64,000 nucleotides of DNA from UBA5536 sp964592595. Its GTDB lineage: Bacteria; Bacteroidota; Bacteroidia; Bacteroidales; F082. The notes under the pieces were generated by a model. The model was not told the origin of the DNA. It did no database searches and saw only the letters and a list, made by a program, of their open reading frames with translations. Within the stretch, counting starts at the first letter, position 1, and each line of letters opens with the position of its first letter. The stretch lies in contig CAZQFH010000011.1 in NCBI GenBank assembly GCA_964592595.1, forward strand, positions 27,482-91,481, given 5' to 3'. Shown piece by piece: positions 54,384 to 62,873 of this stretch. The position numbers were made by a program, and so were the translations under genes.

Positions 54384-55574
54384 TTACAGCGCTTCAACTG
54401 ATTTTTTAATTTTTTGCCAGCTTCTTTCGATATCGTGATCCAAACCTACACTAAAGCGAACAAGCCCCTCTGAAAGTCCCATCTTTTTCTGGATCTCCTC
54501 CGGAACTTCTGATGAAGTGCTTTTTCCACTATTACTAAAAAGAGTTTTAAAATAGCCCAAACTAACTGCAAGATATCCAACATCTTCCAGCTCCATCAAT
54601 TCCATTAGTTTGTTAGCTCTGTCAACGGTTTCCATATCAATAGAAATCATACCGCCAAAACCAAAATCGGGATGCATGATCTTTTTAAGTGTTTCATGAC
54701 CAGGAGCTTCCGTCATGCCTGGATAACGGAATTTTAAACCAAAGGCTTTGAATTTTTCGGCCAGGTACATAGCGTTGTAGCTGTGCTGCTTCATCCGAAT
54801 ATGTAGTGTATGCAGGTTTTTCAGAATACTGGAGCTCCGTAATGGATCTAAAACAGGGCCAAGTAGCATCGCTGTGCCATCATTCACATCAATCAGTGAA
54901 TTGATAAAATCATTTGAAGCACAGATAGCACCAGCAACACAATCATTTTTACCATTGATGAATTTTGTAAGGCTGTAAACTACTACATCGGCTCCCCATT
55001 TGGCGGGCGCTACGATCATGGGAGTAAAAGTATTATCAACAACGAGCTTAAGATTATTTGCTTTTGAAATTTTAGACAATTCCGGTAAATCGCTGATCTG
55101 AAGCAAAGGATTGGTCATAGTTTCTGTGTAAATCATCTTGGTGTTTGGCTTTACGGCATTTTTTACCGCTTCCAGATCTGTAATATCTAAAAAGGTAACC
55201 TCGATATTATAACGAGGAAGCCAGTTCTGCATAAAGGCAAATGTTCCACCATAAGTAGTCATGCTCGAAATGATATGATCGCCTGATTTACAGATTCCGA
55301 GAATTGCTGTTGTGATAGCTCCCATCCCTGAGGCTGTTACCCAGCCTGCCTGAGTGCCTTCCATTGCGGCAAGGGCATCTGCCAAATATTTGTTGCTTGG
55401 ATTCCAGTGCCGCGAATAAAGAAAACAACCTTCAGCTTCGCCATGAAAAGTTTCAGTCATGGTTTTAGCCTGCATAAAAGTATAAGTGGCAGAATCTGTG
55501 ATAGAAGGATTTACATCTCCATATTCGCCAAACTGCTTTAAACTTTGAATGTTTGTTGCCGGATCAAATGTCAT
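54384..55574 (-). CDS. Cys/Met-metabolism-type PLP-dependent enzyme
   Basis: 396 residues, a fold-type I enzyme of the cystathionine gamma-synthase / methionine gamma-lyase superfamily. Blocks seen are YSRHWNPSNKYLADALAAMEGT (near the typical YxRxxNPT), ASGMGAITTAILGI, GGTFAFMQNWLPRYNIEV, TETMTNPLLQISD, VVDNTFTPM, and the Schiff-base K204 in YSLTKFINGKND. The usual tyrosine-arginine pair that binds the PLP phosphate appears as YSRHWNPS. The exact reaction (gamma-elimination, gamma-replacement) cannot be read. It is divergent from an Lrp-family gene, a usual arrangement for a regulated amino-acid enzyme. Confidence 0.85.
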   Translation of the reverse strand: MTFDPATNIQSLKQFGEYGDVNPSITDSATYTFMQAKTMTETFHGEAEGCFLYSRHWNPSNKYLADALAAMEGTQAGWVTASGMGAITTAILGICKSGDHIISSMTTYGGTFAFMQNWLPRYNIEVTFLDITDLEAVKNAVKPNTKMIYTETMTNPLLQISDLPELSKISKANNLKLVVDNTFTPMIVAPAKWGADVVVYSLTKFINGKNDCVAGAICASNDFINSLIDVNDGTAMLLGPVLDPLRSSSILKNLHTLHIRMKQHSYNAMYLAEKFKAFGLKFRYPGMTEAPGHETLKKIMHPDFGFGGMISIDMETVDRANKLMELMELEDVGYLAVSLGYFKTLFSNSGKSTSSEVPEEIQKKMGLSEGLVRFSVGLDHDIERSWQKIKKSVEAL

Positions 55575-55599
55575 TGTGTTTAAGTTTTAGTTATTGATA

Positions 55600-55630
55600 C
55601 AAAAATATCATAAAGAAAGCATAAAGACAA
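55600..55630 (-). promoter_or_regulatory. predicted promoter of the Cys/Met-type PLP enzyme gene
   Basis: On the - strand a TTG (complement of CAA 55628-55630) and TATTTTTG (55607-55600) are 20 bp apart. The divergent Lrp gene begins 104 bp beyond, so a shared operator is possible. Confidence 0.65.
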
Positions 55631-55669
55631 TATCTTTGATAAACTGCTTATAAAAGCTAAATAATTCTT

Positions 55670-55677
55670 TAAATTTG
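55670..55677 (+). promoter_or_regulatory. predicted -7 element upstream of the Lrp gene
   Basis: TAAATTTG matches TAnnTTTG, 57 bp before the Lrp ATG. A second match (TATCTTTG, 55631-55638) lies further upstream. Confidence 0.45.
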
Positions 55678-55733
55678 TAAGTTAATAATGAGATATATTG
55701 AAATATTGAAATAATTTTAACAAAAATTCATTT

Positions 55734-56198
55734 ATGAAGTTTCAACTTGACATTTTGGATAAGCGAATTCTGGCACTTTTAACAAAAAACGCACGTCTTC
55801 CTTTTCTTGAAGTAGCCCGAAAATGCAAGGTTTCTGGAGCTGCCGTTCATCAACGTATTGCCCGTATGTTGGAAGCTGGTGTAATATCAGGTTCACAATT
55901 TAACCTTTCTCCCAAAGCTTTGGGGTTTAATACCTGCGCTTTTATCGGTATTCAGGTTAATTTGGTAGCAACCAGTACCCATGATGCGGTTTTTGAGAAA
56001 ATTAAGCAAATCCCCGAAATAGTTGAATGCCATCATATCAGCGGCAAGTATTCACTACTCGCAAAAGTTTATACACAAAGTAATGAACACCTCAAGCGTA
56101 TCATTGTCGAAAAAATACAATCAGTTCCTGAAATCACCTTCACAGAGACATTTATCTCGCTCGAGTCGGGATTTGAACGTCAACCACCCTTGCTTTAA
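55734..56198 (+). CDS. Lrp/AsnC-family transcriptional regulator
   Basis: 154 residues. The N-terminal winged helix-turn-helix is recognisable (LDILDKRILALLTKNARLPFLEVARKCKVSGAAVHQRIARMLEAGVISGS), and a C-terminal RAM/AsnC effector domain follows (AFIGIQVNL, VECHHISGKYSLLAKVYT, LKRIIVEKIQSVPEITFTET). The gene is divergent from a Cys/Met-type PLP enzyme with 159 bp between starts, so it probably controls that gene and itself, with an amino acid as effector (inference). Confidence 0.92.
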   Translation: MKFQLDILDKRILALLTKNARLPFLEVARKCKVSGAAVHQRIARMLEAGVISGSQFNLSPKALGFNTCAFIGIQVNLVATSTHDAVFEKIKQIPEIVECHHISGKYSLLAKVYTQSNEHLKRIIVEKIQSVPEITFTETFISLESGFERQPPLL

Positions 56199-56258
56199 TA
56201 GAATTATTGGAGGGCTATTGCTGGGGATTTCCTTAATTTCGCGGTCTGAAATATCATT

Positions 56259-58079
56259 ATGAGAACTTTTCTGGTATCCGGAATATTGATCTTGTTTATC
56301 ATTGTCCAGCTTTGGCAGGGTATTGATGCCAAAAAAACCATTGATGGAGACGGAAGTGGTTATTATGCTTATCTCACAACAGTATTACACTACAAAACGA
56401 CTGATTTTAAGCAGGTTTTTAATTATGAAAAATCCAGACGTGGGTTGGATTATATGGGGCATTATTTTCATGAATACAATGGCAAAACAGTTAACAAGTA
56501 CTATATGGGTGCTGCTTTGCTAATCCTGCCTTTTTATCTTTTGGCATTATTATATTCCAAAATTGCCTTTTTACCTTTGGATGGATATAATATAATTTTT
56601 CAGTATGCTGTGAGCCTGGCAGCAGCTTTTTATCTTGGTTTGGGTTTGCTTTTTACGAATGCATTATTACGTACCTACAACATAAAAAAGCCCATTCGTT
56701 TGATAGTAGTGTTGAGTTTAATGCTTGGTACAAACTTGTTTTACTATGCCTTTTTCCATCCATCGCATTCACATGTCTATTCTTTTGCTGCTATTGCTGG
56801 CTTTGCTTATTTTGCCCGTAATTTTATGCTAAGCGGAAGATCAAGACATCTTTTTATCATGGCATTTGTTTTTGGTCTGGTAGGTTTGATCAGGCCAACA
56901 AATTTACTTCTGGTTTTATTGATTCCTTTTTTCGCGAATGATTTCGAACAGTTTAAACAACGTTTTAAGTGGCTCATTTCGAAACCGATGCCCGTAATAT
57001 GGGCGCTTATTGCTTTCTTTTTAAGCTTTGGGCTGCAACCGCTGTTTAATTATATCCAAACCGGAGATATCGTTTTATATACCTACAAAAATGAGGGATT
57101 TCATTTTTTAAATCCTGCAACATTCTCGTTTTTATTTAGTTATAGAAAAGGGTTTTTTCTTTACACACCACTAATGTTGTTGATTTTTTCGGGATTGTTG
57201 GTGATGTACAACAGGTCAAAGTATCAGTTTTATGGTATATCAGCTTTTCTTGTAGTGCTTATTTATGTCCTTTCATCCTGGTGGAATTGGTTTTTCGGTG
57301 ATAGTTATGGTATGCGGGCCATGATCGATTTTTATCCTATACTTGCCATTTTATTAGCATTTGGGTTTAGCTCACTGACCGGACTAAAGGCCGGGAGATA
57401 TTTTTTAGCGTTTTTTTTAATGCTTGTGATTCCGCTGAACCTTATACAGGCCTATCAGTACGAACGTGGTATCATACATCCTGATTCCATGAATAAAGAA
57501 AAATATTGGCATGTATTTTTAAAGACCGGAAAAGAATATGAGCAAGTCTTGGGCGGACAGCCCGAGCCTATATTTAAGTCGCTTAAAACCTATCATAGGC
57601 TTGATTATTTCATGGATATGGAAAATATTTCGCCTTTGTGGACAAATAATGGTATCAAGCTTTCGGGTGAATCCTATTCAGGAATGTACTTCGCTGAGTT
57701 AAGCACAACGAATGCTTTTAGTCCAACGCTGGTACTCAATGGAAGTCAAATAATTGAAATGTCCGGATCGTGTTATATGGCTGCTAATTTGATGTTTAGA
57801 GAGTTAGAGCCGGATGCGGCAGCACGCGCACTGATTGTTTATGCTGCAACCAATCGGAATAATCAACTATTATTCTACAAAGTTCAAAAATTGAAACAAA
57901 TGCCTGATGATGTTACAAATACTTGGAGGCATGGAACTTATGGTATGAAAGTGCCTGCATGGAATAGCGAGGTTTCCCAAGTAAAAGTCTATATATGGAA
58001 TCCTGCAGCTAAGCTTTTTCAGTTGGATGATATAGCTATCAGTATTTACTACAAACCAATAAATGAATCTGATCTTTAG
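56259..58079 (+). CDS. polytopic membrane protein, GT-C-like
   Basis: 606 residues. About ten helices between residues ~5 and ~400 are followed by a ~200-residue extracytoplasmic, beta-rich domain. After the first helix an acidic stretch (GIDAKKTIDGDGSGYYAYLTTVLHY) stands where GT-C (PMT/ArnT-like) enzymes have the first-loop acidic residue. FHPSHSHVYSFAAIAGFAYFARNFML and WWNWFFGDSYGMRAMIDFYP are conserved-looking. I judge it a possible lipid-linked sugar or mannosyl-type transferase, unproven. It lies 60 bp after the Lrp gene without an obvious promoter. Confidence 0.6.
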   Translation: MRTFLVSGILILFIIVQLWQGIDAKKTIDGDGSGYYAYLTTVLHYKTTDFKQVFNYEKSRRGLDYMGHYFHEYNGKTVNKYYMGAALLILPFYLLALLYSKIAFLPLDGYNIIFQYAVSLAAAFYLGLGLLFTNALLRTYNIKKPIRLIVVLSLMLGTNLFYYAFFHPSHSHVYSFAAIAGFAYFARNFMLSGRSRHLFIMAFVFGLVGLIRPTNLLLVLLIPFFANDFEQFKQRFKWLISKPMPVIWALIAFFLSFGLQPLFNYIQTGDIVLYTYKNEGFHFLNPATFSFLFSYRKGFFLYTPLMLLIFSGLLVMYNRSKYQFYGISAFLVVLIYVLSSWWNWFFGDSYGMRAMIDFYPILAILLAFGFSSLTGLKAGRYFLAFFLMLVIPLNLIQAYQYERGIIHPDSMNKEKYWHVFLKTGKEYEQVLGGQPEPIFKSLKTYHRLDYFMDMENISPLWTNNGIKLSGESYSGMYFAELSTTNAFSPTLVLNGSQIIEMSGSCYMAANLMFRELEPDAAARALIVYAATNRNNQLLFYKVQKLKQMPDDVTNTWRHGTYGMKVPAWNSEVSQVKVYIWNPAAKLFQLDDIAISIYYKPINESDL

Positions 58080-58161
58080 AAGGTTACAAAGATTTTATGA
58101 AACATTACTGATGATCGATTTTGAATAAGAAGTGAAAATTTACTAATTGAATTGATGTGCA

Positions 58162-58356
58162 ATGAATACAGATGATCGTTTCTACAGATTTAACAACCAC
58201 TTGAAAGAAGGAGAGGATTTTTACCTGGAAAACGGTTTCAGAGTGATGACAACCAGTTTTTTAACACGAAGAGGGTTTTGTTGTGGCAACGGATGCAGAC
58301 ATTGTCCGTATTCTCCGAAACACCTCAAAGGCAATCGTAACTTAGCTGAACAATAA
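58162..58356 (+). CDS. DUF5522 small Cys-rich protein
   Basis: 64 residues. The central motif GFCCGNGCRHCPY holds four cysteines in a C-C-x3-C-x2-C pattern, the hallmark of DUF5522, and probably binds a metal ion (inference). The preceding GEDFYLENGFRVMTTSFLTRRG is also typical. Function is unknown. It is 2 bp upstream of rimM, so cotranscribed and perhaps linked to ribosome maturation by position. Confidence 0.85.
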   Translation: MNTDDRFYRFNNHLKEGEDFYLENGFRVMTTSFLTRRGFCCGNGCRHCPYSPKHLKGNRNLAEQ

Positions 58357-58358
58357 AA

Positions 58359-58886
58359 ATGGAAAAAGAAGACTGCTTTTATTTTGGTAAAGTAATAAAA
58401 ACACATGGTCTTGACGGTGAACTTAGCATTAGAATAGATGCTGATGAACCGGCGGCATACAGCGAACTGGAATTTTTACTTGTTGAAAGAAATAAGAAAT
58501 TAGTTCCCTTTTATTTAACGGCATTTCGATTATTAGGCAACAAAGCTTATGTAGGCTTTGAGGATGTGGATCACATCGATGAGGCGCAAGCTTTTACCGG
58601 CTCGTTACTTTACTTGCCACTTGAATTTTTGCCCAGGCTCAGTGGAAATAAATTCTATTTTCATGAAATCAGCGGATTTGCGATCACTGATAAGGCATTC
58701 GGTGAAATTGGACTGATACAAAGCGTGCTTGAATATCCTAATCAAGCGCTTTTTCAAGTGTTTCGTGATGGTAAAGAAATCCTTATTCCTATTCAGGATG
58801 AGATTATAACAGCGGTAAACAGAGAGAAGAAACAGATCTTGATCGATGCTCCTGAGGGACTGATTGATTTATACCTGAACGGATGA
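58359..58886 (+). CDS. rimM: ribosome maturation factor RimM
   Basis: Assists 30S head assembly by binding S19. 175 residues. The N-terminal beta-barrel has YFGKVIKTHGLDGELSIRI, and the C-terminal PRC barrel has FYFHEISGFAITDKAFGEIG and ILIPIQDEIITAVNREKKQILIDAPEGLIDLYL, all family-typical. It lacks the usual neighbours rpsP, trmD and rplS and instead sits between DUF5522 and trmN6. Confidence 0.94.
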   Translation: MEKEDCFYFGKVIKTHGLDGELSIRIDADEPAAYSELEFLLVERNKKLVPFYLTAFRLLGNKAYVGFEDVDHIDEAQAFTGSLLYLPLEFLPRLSGNKFYFHEISGFAITDKAFGEIGLIQSVLEYPNQALFQVFRDGKEILIPIQDEIITAVNREKKQILIDAPEGLIDLYLNG

Positions 58887-58896
58887 CCTAATCTGT

Positions 58897-59610
58897 ATGA
58901 AAGCGCAACCTTTTCATTTTAAAAAATTCAGTATGATGCATCATCAGTCAACAATGAAGATTGGCACTGATGCCATCATGCTGGGAGCTTGGGTAGATTT
59001 GACCAATGTGAAAAACGCGCTTGATGTGGGCACGGGGTCGGGAATTATTTCCATGATTTTGGCTCAAAGAGGTATTCAGGATATAGAGGCGATTGAAATT
59101 GATCAAAAATCGGCACAGGAAGCCCGTATGAATTTCGAGGTTTCTCAGTGGAGAAATCAATTCACACTTCATCATATTGATGCGCGTGATTTTGAGATGT
59201 CTTGTGGCAAATTTTTTGATTTAATCATTTCGAATCCTCCCTTTTTCTACAACTCATTTCAGGGTAATAAAGCCCGCCGAAATCTTGCAAGGCATGCTGG
59301 TTATCTGGATTTTAACGACTTGCTTCAGCTTGGCAGCAAATTTTTAAAACCAATTGGAAGCCTGGCAGTTGTAATTCCAACGATAGCATTTGAAAGATTC
59401 ATAAAGGATGCAAAAACTAATGAATTTTATTTGTGCCAAAAATTAAATATTGTCCCTGTTGAAGGAAGGATACCAAACAGGCTCAATTTATTGTTAAAAA
59501 AAGAACCTCCGAAGCAAATTGTTGAAACATTTTTTACGATCCGAAATCAAGATGGGCGTTTTACCTCAGAGTACTATAAGCTTCTTAAAGATTTTTACCT
59601 CGGCTTTTAA
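58897..59610 (+). CDS. trmN6: tRNA1(Val) (adenine-37-N6)-methyltransferase
   Basis: 237 residues, SAM-dependent methyltransferase of the YfiC/TrmN6 family. The N-terminal part FHFKKFSMMHHQSTMKIGTDAIMLGAW is diagnostic. The SAM loop is LDVGTGSGIISMILAQ, and the catalytic NPPF motif is at N113-F116 (ISNPPFF). It methylates N6 of A37 in tRNA1(Val). It stands 10 bp after rimM and forms an RNA-maturation operon with DUF5522 and rimM. Confidence 0.92.
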   Translation: MKAQPFHFKKFSMMHHQSTMKIGTDAIMLGAWVDLTNVKNALDVGTGSGIISMILAQRGIQDIEAIEIDQKSAQEARMNFEVSQWRNQFTLHHIDARDFEMSCGKFFDLIISNPPFFYNSFQGNKARRNLARHAGYLDFNDLLQLGSKFLKPIGSLAVVIPTIAFERFIKDAKTNEFYLCQKLNIVPVEGRIPNRLNLLLKKEPPKQIVETFFTIRNQDGRFTSEYYKLLKDFYLGF

Positions 59611-59620
59611 ATGTTAGCTG

Positions 59621-61015
59621 CTACTGCTTATTCGTTTCTCTGAATTTTTGATCGTGCTCAATAACCTTTGTAATCTGTTCGGCTTTGATACGTTTGGCAA
59701 TAATTTTTCTATCAGGGCCTAAAACATAAATCACCGGCGTACCATAAATATCATACAAGTCATGAAAATCAGGCGTCATACTCTTCATGCCGTTTACGTT
59801 AATCCATGGCAATTCATTCGATCGGAGGTAAGCCTTCCAGGCATCAAAATCTGCATTGGTTGCGATACCATAAATTTCGAAATTACGATCTTGATTAGCG
59901 TATATTTCCTGAAGCGTTTTAAGCTCTTTTTTGCAAACACCACAATCCTGATCCCAAAAAAACAAAACCACATAAGGCATTTCAATCGACTTGAAACTTA
60001 AAAAAGCATCGGTTGTATCAACCAACCAGAGATCTGGAGCAGATGAGCCAAGGGTTAAACGACGCAACTGATCCGCACGTTCCAGAATCTTTTGTTTGAT
60101 AGATGGCGTAGTGTTTGCAATTTCAAGTTCAGCAAAATAGGTGTCGGCCAGATGCACAAATACTTTGTCTAAGCCCATTATTTTTGGATTCTGATACTGA
60201 TCAGTAAAATACCAGATCAGATAATCCCGCATGATAATGTTTTCATAAGTTCTTGTAATCAAAAAATCAACCTCTTTGATGATTGAATCGGCCTGTTGGG
60301 GAATCAGCTGCTCAAAATATTGTTTAAGTTTGGTATTTAATAAAGGGCTGCGTAAAAATCGATCATCGGCAAGATCAAAATTATTCCAAAAATTAGATTT
60401 GTAAAAAAAATAGGCTTTTCGCTGATCATCTGCCAGGCTGTCGGGGATTTTTATTCCCTCCATGGCGGATATTATTTTTGCAACAAACGAATCAGCATGA
60501 TTTGCCTTAATACCTTCCTGATATGTTTCAATCAAATTTAATAATGAATCTTTCGTTGCTTGCGCTGCTTCAGTATCTTCGAGCAGTTTTATCTGACTGA
60601 AAACCTTATTTGTAAAATTCATTTGCTCAATAAAAAGACAAGTATTTAGGCTGCCAAAGCAAGCCAGCTGTTTGTTTTGATCGTTTGATAATTCCAGCGT
60701 AAAGGTTTGATCATCTGCTATCAGAAATTCAAGTAAGCGATTTTTTGATTGATCTACAAGCAAATAGATGCCTTCGGGATATAATTCAAATTGCTCAAAT
60801 TGAATAATTGAATCCGTTTTGATAACAGCAGTGTCAACCAGCTGGAATTTGTCGCCATAATAGTGTGCCAGGTAGTAGTTTTCCTGTCCTGCGTCATTGA
60901 GTTTAATCGTAATTTCAACTTGTGCATTTGCGCAATGATGGGCTGTAAAAAGCAAAGCCATAAGCAACATTGCTGTTTTGGACATAATAGCCTTCGTATG
61001 TAATAGCATTTTCAA
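59621..61015 (-). CDS. exported thioredoxin-fold protein (TlpA/DUF5106-like)
   Basis: 464 residues. The signal peptide is near residues 10-32 (TAMLLMALLFTAHHCANA); two in-frame ATGs (61009, 60985) are also possible starts. Residues ~35-110 look like DUF4369, a middle helical part (~120-310) resembles DUF5106, and a C-terminal thioredoxin domain (~325-455) carries the redox motif C358-GVC361 (WDQDCGVCKKEL) and the cis-Pro segment IYGTPVIYVLG. Such Bacteroidota proteins are extracytoplasmic disulfide reductases of unknown partner. The gene converges on trmN6. Confidence 0.85.
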   Translation of the reverse strand: MKMLLHTKAIMSKTAMLLMALLFTAHHCANAQVEITIKLNDAGQENYYLAHYYGDKFQLVDTAVIKTDSIIQFEQFELYPEGIYLLVDQSKNRLLEFLIADDQTFTLELSNDQNKQLACFGSLNTCLFIEQMNFTNKVFSQIKLLEDTEAAQATKDSLLNLIETYQEGIKANHADSFVAKIISAMEGIKIPDSLADDQRKAYFFYKSNFWNNFDLADDRFLRSPLLNTKLKQYFEQLIPQQADSIIKEVDFLITRTYENIIMRDYLIWYFTDQYQNPKIMGLDKVFVHLADTYFAELEIANTTPSIKQKILERADQLRRLTLGSSAPDLWLVDTTDAFLSFKSIEMPYVVLFFWDQDCGVCKKELKTLQEIYANQDRNFEIYGIATNADFDAWKAYLRSNELPWINVNGMKSMTPDFHDLYDIYGTPVIYVLGPDRKIIAKRIKAEQITKVIEHDQKFRETNKQ

Positions 61016-61401
61016 TTGTGTTCCTTTATTTAATAGTATGCAAAGATAAGAGTTGCCGCGTTCTTCTGATTTTGTGTTTTGAGTTTAAATGGATTTGAAA
61101 AAAAAATTAGTAATTATTAACAGATACACCTTTGTATTGATTAATTTTAGGCGTTTTAAAGAAAGGCTTTAACTGAAAACTGGGAGAAAAATTTTACCCA
61201 AGTTTACATAATGTAAAAATGAACTTTTAAAAATGGTAAATTATTTTTGTATTTATATAGTTGATAATCAATATATAAAAGAATTAATGAAAATATTTTT
61301 TATTTTTTTTCAAAAAAAGTGATGCGATTTTGACAGTTTTTGAAATATAATGGGTGGAAAGAAAGGTAATTCATTTTATAAACTTTAAAAACACTTAAAT
61401 T
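61016..61401 (+). other. AT-rich intergenic region with divergent promoters
   Basis: 386 bp, very AT-rich and with poly-A/T tracts. A -7-like element for the leftward gene lies at 61041-61048 (TATCTTTG on -), and one for the rightward gene may lie at 61242-61249 (TATTTTTG), giving a ~145-bp leader. I see no gene, tRNA or clear hairpin. Confidence 0.5.
61041..61048 (-). promoter_or_regulatory. predicted -7 element of the thioredoxin-fold gene
   Basis: TATCTTTG on the - strand, followed by C, matches TAnnTTTG, 25 bp before the ATG at 61015. Confidence 0.45.
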
Positions 61402-62601
61402 ATGAAAAGTATTTTAATGGGAATAGCCCTGAGTTTAACAGTAATTGTGCTTACAGGGCAAAATTATATTGATGGGACGCTGCTTTATCACAACAATCCG
61501 GAGTATCCCATTCCGGAAGCAGAGGCAGTTCTGTTTGATCAAGCTGGACAATTAGTTGCAACAACTTTAACAAATGCTGACGGGTATTTTAGTTTTGATG
61601 ATGTACCAGATGGAAGTTATTTTGTTGAGTTTTCAACTGATCTTGATGTTGGTCAGGTAGGTATGGAAGATGCTTTAAGTATCATTTTTTACCTTGCCGG
61701 AATAATTGATTATTCACCTTTGCAACAACTCGCAATGGATGTGGATGGTAGCGGAAATATTAGTATGAACGACTTTTCGTACATCCTCATTCAGCATATT
61801 TTGTTTGGAAATCCTTTTCCTGTTGGAGATTGGGTTTTTGAGGATTACGAGGTGATAACCAATACTAGATCAGGTGATGGATCAATTGGTGGTAGCAGAA
61901 CTGGTGATTCACAGGGTGTGCTCGTTCCTACTGGTAGGGATGAAGTGCAAGGCTATGAGATTCTTACAAGATCACAGATTGCAATGAATTCTGATGAAGC
62001 ATGGATTCCTGTATACGCACAATTGTCCGAAAAGCCCATTTTAGGTTATGTCCTGGCAATAAATTTCAATCCTGAACAAGTAGAAATTGTTGATGTAAAA
62101 AGTCCACTAGGTGATATCAACTACAGTATTGTCGAAAATCAGTTACGGATTAGTTGGGTTGACACTGAGTCAAGCTTTACTGTTGATTCAAATACGCCTA
62201 TCACAAATATTCGTGTGAAAATCAAAGATCATGCACCGGATGGTAATTATTTCACGCTAGGAAATAATACCCAGATACTTGGACAGGATGGAAAAAGTAT
62301 AGATTACTTGGTTTTTGAAATGCCAGCTTTAATATTTCAGGAAATTGCAGCTACAATTTACCCTAATCCAACTGCTGAATTTGTTAATGTGAAACTTGCA
62401 TTGGAAGAGCCTACGGATTTGTTGGTAAATATCTACAACACGAATGGTCAATTGATGGTTAATAAAATGATAAATGCGGTCAAAGGAATACAAACAAAAC
62501 AAGTTCTTCTTTCAGATTTAGCGCCTGGTTCATACCAGCTTATCATTGAGGATGCTGCTCAGGGCACAGTCCTGATAAATGAAAAATTGATTATCAAATA
62601 A
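61402..62601 (+). CDS. secreted protein with dockerin-like and cohesin-like parts and T9SS tail
   Basis: 399 residues. Signal peptide 1-20. Residues ~22-75 are a carboxypeptidase-regulatory/SdrD-like beta domain (EAEAVLFDQAGQLVATTLTN, GYFSFDDVPDGSYFVEFS). Residues ~76-140 hold two EF-hand-like repeats of dockerin type; the second, at D113, reads DVDGSGNISMNDF. Residues ~205-305 are strand-rich with ILGYVLAINFNPEQVEIVDV and LRISWVDTESSFTVD, like a cohesin-type beta-sandwich. A type A T9SS domain starts at Y320 (IYPNPTAEF). Function and partner are unknown. A terminator follows. Confidence 0.72.
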   Translation: MKSILMGIALSLTVIVLTGQNYIDGTLLYHNNPEYPIPEAEAVLFDQAGQLVATTLTNADGYFSFDDVPDGSYFVEFSTDLDVGQVGMEDALSIIFYLAGIIDYSPLQQLAMDVDGSGNISMNDFSYILIQHILFGNPFPVGDWVFEDYEVITNTRSGDGSIGGSRTGDSQGVLVPTGRDEVQGYEILTRSQIAMNSDEAWIPVYAQLSEKPILGYVLAINFNPEQVEIVDVKSPLGDINYSIVENQLRISWVDTESSFTVDSNTPITNIRVKIKDHAPDGNYFTLGNNTQILGQDGKSIDYLVFEMPALIFQEIAATIYPNPTAEFVNVKLALEEPTDLLVNIYNTNGQLMVNKMINAVKGIQTKQVLLSDLAPGSYQLIIEDAAQGTVLINEKLIIK

Positions 62602-62627
62602 TTTGATCCACTAATTTTACAACCATG

Positions 62628-62655
62628 GGAGTGTCAGTTGGCACTCCTTTTTTTT
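62628..62655 (+). terminator. terminator after the dockerin-like T9SS gene
   Basis: GGAGTGTC (62628-62635) pairs with GGCACTCC (62640-62647) around the loop AGTT. Eight T or more follow. Confidence 0.88.
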
Positions 62656-62873
62656 GTCCTCAAACTTTAATTATTCTTGCTGGCTGGCTAAATTTTTATA
62701 TTTTCGTGGGCTTAGGATTTGCTTGGATTGAATTGCTCGAAAGAATAATTATCGTGTTGCACAAGAGAAATCAAGTGAAGAAAAAGATGAAATAGTTGAC
62801 TTATTAATCTTACTGTAAATTCAAATGGATTCTCTACATTAGTGAACATAATTTGACAATTTCAAGGGGAATC

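Noticed and set aside
56150..56260. tRNA-like stretch (GGGATTTGAAC) on - at the end of the Lrp gene
   Set aside because: The would-be T-arm stem does not pair (TCGGG against CGTCA), and no D- or anticodon arm follows. The bases are coding for the Lrp C-terminus.
61081..61401. AT-rich tract as an origin, phage attachment site or RNA gene
   Set aside because: Only poly-A/T runs and promoter-like elements are visible; there is no repeat array, tRNA or integrase gene.
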